From assembly GCF_039535785.1 (NCBI RefSeq), contig NZ_BAAAXV010000008.1, positions 744,001 through 808,000 of the forward strand: a stretch of DNA of 64,000 nucleotides. The letters run 5' to 3'. Below the pieces are notes generated by a model. The model made no database searches. It was given only the letters and a program-made list of their open reading frames with translations, and had not been told where the DNA came from. The translations under genes were made by a program, and so were the position numbers. Position 1 is the first letter of the stretch; the number at the start of each line of letters is the position of its first letter. Source of the stretch: Nonomuraea helvata (GTDB lineage: Bacteria > Actinomycetota > Actinomycetes > Streptosporangiales > Streptosporangiaceae). Below, one piece after another: positions 42,748 through 50,501 of this stretch.

Positions 42748-43938
42748 ATGGCGACCCGTGATCCACGCTGGGTGTTGAAGGACCGCCCGTCATCCGCGTT
42801 GATCATCGGGCTGGTCCTCACCGGCATCTGCGCTCTGGTCTCGTTCTCGTACGACCTGTTCGACCGCACCCCGGTGCAGTTCTTCATCGGGCTCGCGCTG
42901 GCGCTCGCGCCGGTGCCGATGCTGCTCGCGGCGGTGCTGGCGCTCGACCGCATGGAGCCTGAGCCGCGCAGCAACCTGATCTTCGCCTTCGCCTGGGGCG
43001 CGGGCATCGCGGTGCTGGCCGCCGGACTGATCAACTCGCTCAACCTGCACTACATCATCGACGCCGCCAAGCTGTCGGAGGCCAGTGCCCGCAACATCGC
43101 GGCCACCTTCGGCGCGCCCGTGGTGGAGGAGACGATGAAGGGGCTGGTGCTGCTGGGTCTGCTGAGGTTCCGCAGGGCCGAGCTCGACGGGCCGACCGAC
43201 GGGATCATCTACGCCAGCATGGTCGGGCTCGGCTTCGCCATGAGCGAGAACGTCAGCTACTACATCGCCGCGCTCTCCACCTCCGGCGTCAAGGGGCTGG
43301 CGGTCACCGTGGTGCTGCGCGGCATCCTGTCGCCGCTCGCGCACCCGCTGTTCAGCTCCATGATCGGCGTCGCCGTGGCCTACGCCGCCCAGCGCGAGGG
43401 CCCCGAGCGGGTCTTCTACATCCTGGCGGGCTGGTCGGGCGCGATGATCCTGCACGGCCTGTGGAACGGCCTGGCCTCCTACGGCGGCTTCCCCGGGCTC
43501 GTGGTGGCCTATCTCACCCTGCTGGTCGTGCTGATCGTGCTCATCGGCGTGGTGTTCAGGGACCGGCGCCGCATCGTGGCCCTCATCCAGCGCTATCTGC
43601 CGCCGTACGAGCCGACCAAGCTGGTCGGCCAGGCCGACATCTACATGCTGTCGACGTTCTCCAGGAGGCGGCAGGCCCGGCAGTGGGCCAAGGCCCACGG
43701 CGGCAAGCGCGGGCTGCGCGCGATGCGCGACTACCAGCTGGCCGCCACCGAGCTGGGCCTGCTGCACGAGCGGGCGGCCCGACACATGGTGGACGAGCAG
43801 ACCTTCCACGAGGAGCAGCGGGCACTGCTGGAGTGCATGAGCACCGCCCGCGCCGACTTCCCCGTCCCGGCGGCGCACACCAGATCGATCGCGAGAGGCA
43901 CCCCGCCGCCGGGCTATGCCCCCGGCGCGCCCGGCTGA
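42748..43938 (+). CDS. PrsW-family intramembrane metalloprotease
   Basis: Polytopic 396-aa protein of the PrsW/CPBP-like family. Catalytic motifs: VVEETMKG (EExxK, about residue 127), GFAMSENVSYY, HPLFSSMIG and HGLWN, all within eight or so helices covering residues 15-270. The last 120 residues are cytosolic, basic, and end in a helix-rich region (ARHMVDEQTFHEEQRALL) unusual for PrsW. In Bacillus PrsW cleaves an anti-sigma factor; no sigma/anti-sigma pair is nearby, so target is unknown. Start ATG 42748 has a very short leader. The 3' end overlaps the convergent SanA-like gene by 25 bases. Confidence 0.88.
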   Translation: MATRDPRWVLKDRPSSALIIGLVLTGICALVSFSYDLFDRTPVQFFIGLALALAPVPMLLAAVLALDRMEPEPRSNLIFAFAWGAGIAVLAAGLINSLNLHYIIDAAKLSEASARNIAATFGAPVVEETMKGLVLLGLLRFRRAELDGPTDGIIYASMVGLGFAMSENVSYYIAALSTSGVKGLAVTVVLRGILSPLAHPLFSSMIGVAVAYAAQREGPERVFYILAGWSGAMILHGLWNGLASYGGFPGLVVAYLTLLVVLIVLIGVVFRDRRRIVALIQRYLPPYEPTKLVGQADIYMLSTFSRRRQARQWAKAHGGKRGLRAMRDYQLAATELGLLHERAARHMVDEQTFHEEQRALLECMSTARADFPVPAAHTRSIARGTPPPGYAPGAPG

Positions 43939-44621
43939 GCGAGGATCCGGTCCAGGGAGACCTCGCGCGGCCCCGGATAGACCGGGTCGGAGTGCAGGAT
44001 CATCGCGTCGGCGAACGCCTTGGCGGTGGCGAACAGCTCACGGGTGGCGTAGACGTACGTGGTCGCGGCGAACTGCCTGGTCGAGTCGTCACCCACCCCG
44101 AACGCCTCCAGCCCGGCCGTACGGCAGAGCGTCACGGCCCTGGGCAGGTGGAACTCCTGCGTCACCACGGTCACCTGCCGGGCCCCGAACACCTTGCGCG
44201 CCCGCACGCACGAGTCCCAGGTGTCGAACCCGGCGTAGTCCAGCACCATCACCTGGTCGGGCACGCCCTTGCCGCGCAGGTAGTCGCGCATGGCCGTGGG
44301 CTCGTCGTACTCCTTGCGGCTGTTGTCGCCCGACAGCAGCAGCGCCCGCACCTTGCCGGCCCGGTAGAGCTCGGCGGCGATGTCGAGCCTGCGGGCCAGC
44401 ATCGCCGTGGGCTGATTCCCGTACAGGCCCGCGCCCAGCACCAGAGCGGCCTGCGCCGGGGGGACGCGGGCGAGCCAGCCGTCGCTCTCGGCCAACTCCC
44501 GATGCGCTGAGCTGCTGAGCCAGGCCCACGTCATGGGGGCCAGGGCGAGCACGCTGACCAGCACCAGCCCCTGGTACGCGCGGCGCAGCCCCTTCCGAGT
44601 GGGGCGGACATTCAGCAGCAA
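43914..44621 (-). CDS. SanA/YdcF-like DUF218 membrane protein
   Basis: 235-aa protein with one N-terminal transmembrane helix (about residues 17-37) and an extracytoplasmic DUF218 domain: AALVLGAGLYGNQPTAML, LLLSGDNSRKEYDEP, VTVVTQEFHLPRAV. The group includes SanA, linked to envelope barrier and vancomycin sensitivity in enterobacteria, and YdcF, which binds SAM; biochemical role remains unclear. TTG 44621 is the start, backed by GGAGGG 7 bases upstream. Its stop region overlaps the PrsW-like gene end on the opposite strand. Confidence 0.87.
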   Translation of the reverse strand: MLLNVRPTRKGLRRAYQGLVLVSVLALAPMTWAWLSSSAHRELAESDGWLARVPPAQAALVLGAGLYGNQPTAMLARRLDIAAELYRAGKVRALLLSGDNSRKEYDEPTAMRDYLRGKGVPDQVMVLDYAGFDTWDSCVRARKVFGARQVTVVTQEFHLPRAVTLCRTAGLEAFGVGDDSTRQFAATTYVYATRELFATAKAFADAMILHSDPVYPGPREVSLDRILAQPGAPGA

Positions 44622-44682
44622 ATCGCACCCTCCAGGGGTGGGGGAGTGGCCGACTTATCTCCCCATACCCTGGCACAACCGC

Positions 44683-45660
44683 TCAGACGGCGGCGGGTAC
44701 TCCGGTGGGGGAGTGGTCAGGCAGCGGCTCCCGGGTGCGCAGCGAGGTGACCACCCTGAGCGCGGCGATCCAGACCAGCGTGGAGCCGAGCACGTGCAGC
44801 AGGACCAGCGCGGCGGGTACGGCGAGGAAGTACTGCGTGTAGCCGATCGCGCCCTGGCCCAGCTCCACGGCGAGCAGCACCAGCGCCGCCCGCCTGGCGG
44901 GCCGCTCCGCGTGGCTCACGTGCAGGGCGAACAGCAGCGCGAACGTCAGCCCCACCACGATGTAGACGACGTCGGCGTGCAGCCGCGCCACGGCCTCGAT
45001 GTCGAGATCGAAGCGGGAGGCCCTCTCGTCGCCCGAGTGCGGGCCCGTGCCGCTCACCGCGACCCCGACCACCAGCAGCACGAACACGGCGGCCAGCAGC
45101 GCGTGGCCGAGCCTGCGGATGTCGCGGTGGGTCACCCGCCGGACCGGGCCGTCGCCCTCGCCGGCGCGCGCGTACAGCATCCAGCAGGCCGCGATCAGGC
45201 CGGTGGAGATGAGGAAGTGCATGCCCACCGTGAACGGGTTGAGCATCGTGCTGACCACCAGCCCGCCCCACAGCGCCTGGGCCAGCACGCCCGCCGGCTG
45301 CAGCCACGCCAGCAGCACCAGCGAGCGCCTGCGCGGCGTCAGGCGCAGCGCCACGATCACGCACGCGACCCCCACCGCCAGCACCAGGAACGTCAGCAGC
45401 CTGTTGCCGAACTCGACGAGCATGTTGAGCATGTCGGTCTCGGGGTGCGCGACCGGGACGAAGCTGTCCGGTGTGCACCTGGGCCACGTCGGGCAGCCGA
45501 GCCCCGACTCGGTGACGCGCACGCCCGCGCCCGTCACCGCGATGCCCGCGTTGACCACCACGGACGCCAGCGCCCAGCCCCGCATCGTCCCCGTTGTGGG
45601 CGCCCAGAAGGACAGCAGGCGGCGCACGAGAGGATTGGGGTGGTCGGTGGGTAGCTTCAC
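44683..45660 (-). CDS. ctaA: Heme A synthase (CtaA/COX15)
   Basis: Eight-helix membrane enzyme oxidising heme O to heme A for aa3-type cytochrome oxidase, 325 aa. Signature VTGAGVRVTESGLGCPTWPRC at the first extracellular loop (quoted partly) contains the conserved Cys pair of Gram-positive CtaA; heme-ligand histidines occur in GMHFLIST, RLHADVVY and LLHVLGST. GTG 45660 is favoured: it gives KLPTDHPNPLVRRLLSFW before helix one. The open frame to 45810 lacks family character. It diverges from the hydroxyproline operon. Confidence 0.93.
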   Translation of the reverse strand: MKLPTDHPNPLVRRLLSFWAPTTGTMRGWALASVVVNAGIAVTGAGVRVTESGLGCPTWPRCTPDSFVPVAHPETDMLNMLVEFGNRLLTFLVLAVGVACVIVALRLTPRRRSLVLLAWLQPAGVLAQALWGGLVVSTMLNPFTVGMHFLISTGLIAACWMLYARAGEGDGPVRRVTHRDIRRLGHALLAAVFVLLVVGVAVSGTGPHSGDERASRFDLDIEAVARLHADVVYIVVGLTFALLFALHVSHAERPARRAALVLLAVELGQGAIGYTQYFLAVPAALVLLHVLGSTLVWIAALRVVTSLRTREPLPDHSPTGVPAAV

Positions 45661-45800
45661 GTCATCGATGGTACGGGCCGGGCAGGCCGGTCCCGCCACC
45701 GGTCGCCCGGCGTCCGGAACGCCCGCTCGGTGAGCGCGAAGCCCGGCGCGCGGCGGGGCCTTCTCCATGGGATGACCGGTGGACTTCTCAAGCGCGAGGG

Positions 45801-45811
45801 TATGTGACATA
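45801..45811. promoter_or_regulatory. Small palindrome upstream of the hydroxyproline operon
   Basis: TATGT-G-ACATA is an exact 11-base inverted repeat 20 bases before the first gene, overlapping a TATTAC -10 candidate (45810-45815). It may be the site for the operon's own GntR regulator; the arm spacing differs from the commonest FCD-type site, so this is tentative. Confidence 0.35.
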
Positions 45812-45830
45812 TTACAGAAGGGAGGTAGGG

Positions 45831-46973
45831 ATGTCCGACGTCATCGTGGTCGGCGCCGGAGTGGTGGGCGCCGCCTGCGCCTATTACGCCGCGCGCGCGG
45901 GCCTCGACGTGACCGTGGTCGATCGCGGCCCGGTCGCCGGTGGCACTACCGGCTCGGGTGAGGGCAACATCCTGGTGTCCGACAAGGAGCCGGGGCCCGA
46001 GCTGGAGCTCGCCGTGCTCTCGAACCGGTTGTGGCGCGAGCTGGCCGGCCACGGCGGCTTCGAGTTCGAGGCCAAGGGCGGGCTGGTCGTCGCCGAGACC
46101 GGCGAGGTCCAGCGGCAGCTCGCCGGGCTGGCCGCCAAGCAGGAGGTGGAGCACTCCCTGGTGCCCGCCGACTCCCTGCGCGACTACGAGCCGCACCTCG
46201 CCGACGGCCTGGCGGGCGGGGTGTTCTACCCGCAGGACGCGCAGGTGCAGCCCATGCTGGCCGCCGCGCGGCTGCTGAGCCACGGCGCGGAGAGCTTCGG
46301 CCGGGGCACGCTCCGGCTGCGCCTCGGGGCCGCGGTGACCGGGTTCATCCGCGAAGGAGACCGGATCACGGGCGTGCGCACCTCGCAGGGCGACGTGCTC
46401 GGCGACGCGGTGATCAACGCCGCGGGCACATGGGGCGGCGAGGTGGCCGCGCTGGCGGGCGTCGACCTGCCGATCCTGCCCAGGCGCGGGTTCATCCTGG
46501 TCACGGAGCCGCTTGCGGAGCTGCTGATCAGGCACAAGGTTTACACCGCCGCCTACGTCACGAACGTGGCCAGCGACTCGGAGGGCCTGGAGACGTCGGC
46601 CGTCGTGGAGGCCACGCCCTCGGGGACCGTGCTCATCGGGGCCAGCAGGGAGCGGGTCGGCTTCGACCGGACCATGTCGGTGCCGGTGCTGGCCCGGCTG
46701 GCCGCGCAGGCGGTGGCGCTGTTCCCCGCGCTGCGCGACGTGCGCGCCATCAGGTCGTACTGCGGGTTCCGGCCGTACTGCCCCGACCACCTGCCCGTCA
46801 TCGGCGCCGATCCGCGGGTGCCCGGGCTGTACCACGCGTGCGGGCACGAGGGCGCGGGCATCGGGCTGGCCCCGGCGACCGGTCACCTGCTCGCGCAGGT
46901 GCTCACCGGCTCCGAGACCGACGTGGACCTGCGGCCCTTCCGGCCGGATCGCTTCTCGGAGGACTCCCCTTGA
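45831..46973 (+). CDS. D-hydroxyproline dehydrogenase FAD subunit (DAAO family)
   Basis: FAD-dependent amine/amino-acid oxidoreductase, 380 aa. FAD-binding VIVVGAGVVGAACAYYAA at the N-terminus, GSGEGNIL flavin loop, and C-terminal YHACGHEGAGIGLAPATG. With the next two genes it forms the three-subunit enzyme that oxidises cis-4-hydroxy-D-proline to pyrroline-4-hydroxy-2-carboxylate (LhpB/E/F in Pseudomonas; relatives of HcnABC and octopine oxidase). ATG 45831 has GGAGG at 45821-45825. Context (epimerase and deaminase downstream) makes the substrate assignment likely; sequence alone would allow other D-amino or N-alkyl amino acids. Confidence 0.85.
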   Translation: MSDVIVVGAGVVGAACAYYAARAGLDVTVVDRGPVAGGTTGSGEGNILVSDKEPGPELELAVLSNRLWRELAGHGGFEFEAKGGLVVAETGEVQRQLAGLAAKQEVEHSLVPADSLRDYEPHLADGLAGGVFYPQDAQVQPMLAAARLLSHGAESFGRGTLRLRLGAAVTGFIREGDRITGVRTSQGDVLGDAVINAAGTWGGEVAALAGVDLPILPRRGFILVTEPLAELLIRHKVYTAAYVTNVASDSEGLETSAVVEATPSGTVLIGASRERVGFDRTMSVPVLARLAAQAVALFPALRDVRAIRSYCGFRPYCPDHLPVIGADPRVPGLYHACGHEGAGIGLAPATGHLLAQVLTGSETDVDLRPFRPDRFSEDSP

Positions 46974-47212
46974 CGTTCCACATCACGATCGACGGGCGTC
47001 CTGTCCCCGTGACCCCCGGCCAGACGATCGGGGCCGCGCTGCACGCCGCAGGCGTGCGCTCGTGGCGCAGCACGCGCTTCGGCGGGCGGCCACGCGGGCT
47101 GTTCTGCGGGATCGGGGTCTGCTTCGACTGCCTCATCTCGGTCAACGGGCGGGCTCCCGAGCGGGCCTGCCTGGTGGAGGCCGCGCCCGGTGACGAGGTG
47201 ACCACGTCATGA
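46970..47212 (+). CDS. D-hydroxyproline dehydrogenase [2Fe-2S] subunit
   Basis: 80-aa ferredoxin-like subunit: FHITIDGRPVPVTPGQTIGAAL, then cysteines in GLFCGIGVCFDC and ERACLVEA bind a [2Fe-2S] cluster passing electrons between the two flavin subunits. TTG 46970 overlaps the preceding stop by 4 bases and has GGAGG (46958-46962) 7 bases upstream; its stop overlaps the next ATG (ATGA). Size and cysteine pattern match the HcnA/LhpE-type small subunit. Confidence 0.88.
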   Translation: MTFHITIDGRPVPVTPGQTIGAALHAAGVRSWRSTRFGGRPRGLFCGIGVCFDCLISVNGRAPERACLVEAAPGDEVTTS

Positions 47213-48570
47213 CGTACGACCTGGTGGTGATCGGGGGCGGGCCCGCCGGGGTGGCGGGCGCGCTCACGGCGGCGCAGGCCGGTCTGCGGGTGGCGCTCGT
47301 GGACTCCGCCATGCGGCTCGGCGGCCAGTACTTCCGCCACTCCGCCGACCCGCGGCCCGCGCCCGGGCTCGATCGGTTCCTGCGGCTGGCCCGCGCCCTC
47401 GACTCCCGCGCCGACCTGCTGCTGCGGCACCAGGTCTGGAGCCTCACCCGCGGGCCGGACGGCGATCTGACCGTGCACTGCACGGCTCCTGACCGTACGG
47501 CGCTCCCGGTGGCGGCGCGGCGGGTGCTGATCGCGACCGGCGCGCACGACAGGCCGCTGCCGTTCCCCGGGTGGGACCTGCCCGGCGTGCTCACGGCCGG
47601 CGGCGCGCAGGCGCTGCTCAAGGGCAACGACGTCGTCGCCGGCAGGCGGATCGTGGTCGCCGGCACCGGGCCGTTCCTGCTTCCCGTGGCCTCCGGGCTG
47701 GCGGGGGCAGGGGCTCGGGTGCTCGGGGTGTTCGAGGCCAACGGCGGCCTCGGCCTGGCCAGGCATCCGCTGCTGGCCCTGGGCAAGGCCGGTGAGGCCG
47801 CCGGGTACGCGGCGGACCTCGTACGGCACCGGGTGCCGTACCGGACGCGCCGGGCGGTCGTGGCGGCGCACGGCGAGCGCGAGGTGGAGGCCGTCACCGT
47901 GGCCCGCCTCGACAAGGACTGGAACGTTCTCGCCACCCGCGTCCTCGAGTGCGACACGGTGGCCGTCGGCTACGGGTTCGTCCCGCAGATCGACCTGGGC
48001 GTCCAGCTCGGCTGCGCGACCAGGCACGACGTGGACGGCAGCCCGGTGCTGGCCGTGGACGCCGGCCAGCGCACGAGTGTCGCCGGGGTCTGGGCGGCGG
48101 GCGAGCCCACGGGCGTCGGGGGCTGGCGCCTGTCCGAACTGGAGGGGCGCATCGCGGGGCAGGTGATCGCCGCCGACTGGCGCGCCCACGGCGGCGAGGC
48201 GGGTGCCGGGGCCGTGGCCGGGGTGCTGCTGCGGCGGCGGGAGCGGTGGCGGGCGTTCGGTGAGGCGCTGCAGCGCGCCTACCCCGTCCAACCCGGCTGG
48301 CAGAGCTGGCTGCGTGACGACACGCTGGTCTGCCGGTGCGAGGAGGTGCCGCTGGCGCGGGTGCGCGAGGCGCAGAGCCTCGGCGCCACCGACGCGCGCT
48401 CGATCAAGCTGCTGGCCAGGCCCGGCATGGGCTGGTGCCAGGGCCGCATCTGCGGCTACGCCGTCTCCTGCCTGGCGGGTGAGCCGCCGCAGCCGCCCCG
48501 CCGCCCCATCGCCCAGCCCGTCACCCTCGGCGCACTCGCCGACCTCACAGACGACCCCACCGTTCAATGA
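47209..48570 (+). CDS. D-hydroxyproline dehydrogenase FAD/NAD(P)-type large subunit
   Basis: 453-aa flavoprotein: DLVVIGGGPAGVAGAL FAD loop, second Rossmann GxGxxG-like RIVVAGTGPFLLPVA near residue 150, and a C-terminal BFD-like [2Fe-2S] domain with CRCEEV ... GWCQGRICGYAVSC. This is the HcnB/OoxA-type subunit. It overlaps both neighbours by ATGA, indicating strict co-translation of the complex. ATG 47209 is the only plausible start. Electrons probably pass from the DAAO-like subunit through the small ferredoxin to this subunit and then a membrane acceptor, by analogy with family members. Confidence 0.87.
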   Translation: MTYDLVVIGGGPAGVAGALTAAQAGLRVALVDSAMRLGGQYFRHSADPRPAPGLDRFLRLARALDSRADLLLRHQVWSLTRGPDGDLTVHCTAPDRTALPVAARRVLIATGAHDRPLPFPGWDLPGVLTAGGAQALLKGNDVVAGRRIVVAGTGPFLLPVASGLAGAGARVLGVFEANGGLGLARHPLLALGKAGEAAGYAADLVRHRVPYRTRRAVVAAHGEREVEAVTVARLDKDWNVLATRVLECDTVAVGYGFVPQIDLGVQLGCATRHDVDGSPVLAVDAGQRTSVAGVWAAGEPTGVGGWRLSELEGRIAGQVIAADWRAHGGEAGAGAVAGVLLRRRERWRAFGEALQRAYPVQPGWQSWLRDDTLVCRCEEVPLARVREAQSLGATDARSIKLLARPGMGWCQGRICGYAVSCLAGEPPQPPRRPIAQPVTLGALADLTDDPTVQ

Positions 48571-48596
48571 ACCCCCCTGACATGGAGGACTTCCCG

Positions 48597-49490
48597 ATGG
48601 AGAACCGCAGCAAGGCCTGGCACGGCGTCATGGTCGCCACAGCGCTGCCCCTGCGCGACGACCTGTCCGTCGATTTCGACGCCTACGCCGAGCACTGCCG
48701 CTGGCTGGTGGAGAACGGCTGCGACGGCGTCGTGCCGAACGGATCGCTGGGCGAGTACCAGACGCTCAGCCCGGACGAGCGCGCCAAGGTGATCGAGACC
48801 GCCGTCAAGGCCGTCGGCGGCCGCAACGTGATGGCCGGAGCGGGCGCGTACGGCGCCGCCGAGTCGCGCCGCTGGGCCGAGCAGGCGGGCGAGGCGGGCT
48901 GCGGCTCGGTGCTCCTGCTGCCGCCCAACTCCTTCCGCGCCGACGAGCGGGCCGTCGTCGAGCACTACCGTGAGGTCGCCAAGGCGGGCGTGCCGATCGT
49001 GGCCTACAACAACCCGTACGACACCAAGGTCGACCTGACCCCCGCGCTGCTGGCCAAGCTGCACGAGGAGGGGCTGATCGTGGCGGTCAAGGAGTTCAGC
49101 GGGGACGTGCGCAGGGCGTACGAGATCGCCGAGCTGGCTCCCGAGCTGGACCTGCTGGTCGGCTCCGACGACGTGCTGCTGGAACTCGCCGTCGCCGGTG
49201 CGGTGGGCTGGGTCGCCGGCTACCCCAACGCGCTGCCCTCCTCCAACGTCGCGCTCTACCGCGCGGCGGTCGCCGGAGACCTGGAGACGGCGCTGCCCCT
49301 TTACCGGACCCTGCACCCGCTGCTGCGCTGGGACTCGAAGACCGAGTTCGTCCAGGCCATCAAGCTGTCCATGGACATCGCGGGCCGCCACGGCGGGCCG
49401 TGCAGGCAGCCCAGGCAGCCGCTGACGGACGAGCAGGCCGCTATCGTGCGAGCGGCGACCGAGAAGGCACTGGCAGAAGGGCTGCGATGA
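48597..49490 (+). CDS. Pyrroline-4-hydroxy-2-carboxylate deaminase (DapA family)
   Basis: TIM-barrel Schiff-base enzyme of the dihydrodipicolinate synthase/N-acetylneuraminate lyase family, 297 aa. Catalytic Lys is in IVAVKEFSGD, the Tyr in VAYNNPYDTK, and the GTTGE-like loop reads NGSLGE. In hydroxyproline catabolism this class converts 1-pyrroline-4-hydroxy-2-carboxylate to 2-oxoglutarate semialdehyde plus ammonia. I prefer ATG 48597, with GGAGG (48584-48588) 8 bases upstream; ATG 48567 overlaps the previous stop and would add ten residues. Stop overlaps the next ATG. Confidence 0.85.
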   Translation: MENRSKAWHGVMVATALPLRDDLSVDFDAYAEHCRWLVENGCDGVVPNGSLGEYQTLSPDERAKVIETAVKAVGGRNVMAGAGAYGAAESRRWAEQAGEAGCGSVLLLPPNSFRADERAVVEHYREVAKAGVPIVAYNNPYDTKVDLTPALLAKLHEEGLIVAVKEFSGDVRRAYEIAELAPELDLLVGSDDVLLELAVAGAVGWVAGYPNALPSSNVALYRAAVAGDLETALPLYRTLHPLLRWDSKTEFVQAIKLSMDIAGRHGGPCRQPRQPLTDEQAAIVRAATEKALAEGLR

Positions 49491-50488
49491 GGACAAAGCG
49501 CGTTTTCCACGCCGTCGACTCCCACACCGAGGGCATGCCGACCCGCGTCATCACCGGCGGGATCGGCGTGATCCCCGGCGCCGGCATGGCCGAGCGGCGC
49601 GTCTACTTCCGCGACAACCTCGACCACATCCGCACCCTGCTGATGACCGAGCCGCGCGGCCACTCCGCCATGAGCGGCGCCATCCTGCAGCCGCCCACCA
49701 GGCCGGACGCCGACTACGGCGTGCTGTTCATCGAGGTGTCAGGGCTGCTGCCGATGTGCGGGCACGGCACCATCGGCGTGGCCACCGTGCTCGTCGAGAC
49801 CGGCATGGTGGAGGTCGTCGAACCGGTCACCACCGTGCGCCTGGAGGTGCCCGCCGGGCTCGTCGAGGTGGACGTGGCCGTCGAGGACGGTCAGGCCATG
49901 TCGGTGACGCTGCGCAACGTGCCCTCCTACTGCGACCGGCTCGACGCCGTCGTGAAGGTGCCCGGCTTCGGGGAGATCCCGTACGACCTGGCGTACGGCG
50001 GCAACTTCTACGCCATCGTCGACCTCGACTCCTACGGCCTGCCCTTCGACCGCAGGGCCAAGAACGAGATCCTCGCCGCCGGCCTGGCCACCATGGAGGC
50101 CATCAACGCCGCCGACGAGCCCGTGCACCGCGAGGACGACCGCATCCGCGGCTGTCACCACGTCTACTTCGCCGCACCCGGCTCCGACGCCCACCACTCC
50201 CGGCACGCCATGGCCATCCACCCGGGCTGGTTCGACCGCTCGCCGTGCGGCACCGGCACCAGCGCCCGCATGGCGCAGCTGCACGCCCGCGGGGAGCTGC
50301 CGGTCGGCCAGGACTTCGTGAACGAGTCGTTCATCGAGACCCGGTTCATCGGCAGGGTCCTGGAGGAGACCACCGTGGGCGGCGCGCCGGCCGTCCTCCC
50401 GTCCATCACCGGCCGGGCCTGGATCACCGGCACCGCCCAGTACTTCCTCGACCCGCGCGACCCGTTCCCCGCCGGATTCGAGTTGTGA
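49487..50488 (+). CDS. 4-hydroxyproline 2-epimerase (proline racemase superfamily)
   Basis: 333-aa cofactor-independent epimerase. Both catalytic cysteines are present: MCGHGTIG (about residue 90) and SPCGTGTSA (about residue 253), acting as acid and base on C2. Context points to conversion of trans-4-hydroxy-L-proline to cis-4-hydroxy-D-proline, the first pathway step. ATG 49487 overlaps the previous stop (ATGA) and gives the family start MRTKRVFHAVDSHTEG. A proline racemase activity cannot be excluded from motifs alone. Confidence 0.9.
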   Translation: MRTKRVFHAVDSHTEGMPTRVITGGIGVIPGAGMAERRVYFRDNLDHIRTLLMTEPRGHSAMSGAILQPPTRPDADYGVLFIEVSGLLPMCGHGTIGVATVLVETGMVEVVEPVTTVRLEVPAGLVEVDVAVEDGQAMSVTLRNVPSYCDRLDAVVKVPGFGEIPYDLAYGGNFYAIVDLDSYGLPFDRRAKNEILAAGLATMEAINAADEPVHREDDRIRGCHHVYFAAPGSDAHHSRHAMAIHPGWFDRSPCGTGTSARMAQLHARGELPVGQDFVNESFIETRFIGRVLEETTVGGAPAVLPSITGRAWITGTAQYFLDPRDPFPAGFEL

Positions 50489-50501
50489 GCGAGCGGAGCG
50501 A

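Noticed and set aside
42315..42761. 148-codon frame between ctaB and the PrsW-like gene
   Set aside because: No coding bias, Ser/Arg-rich, and it runs into the start of the real gene. Left as gene-free.
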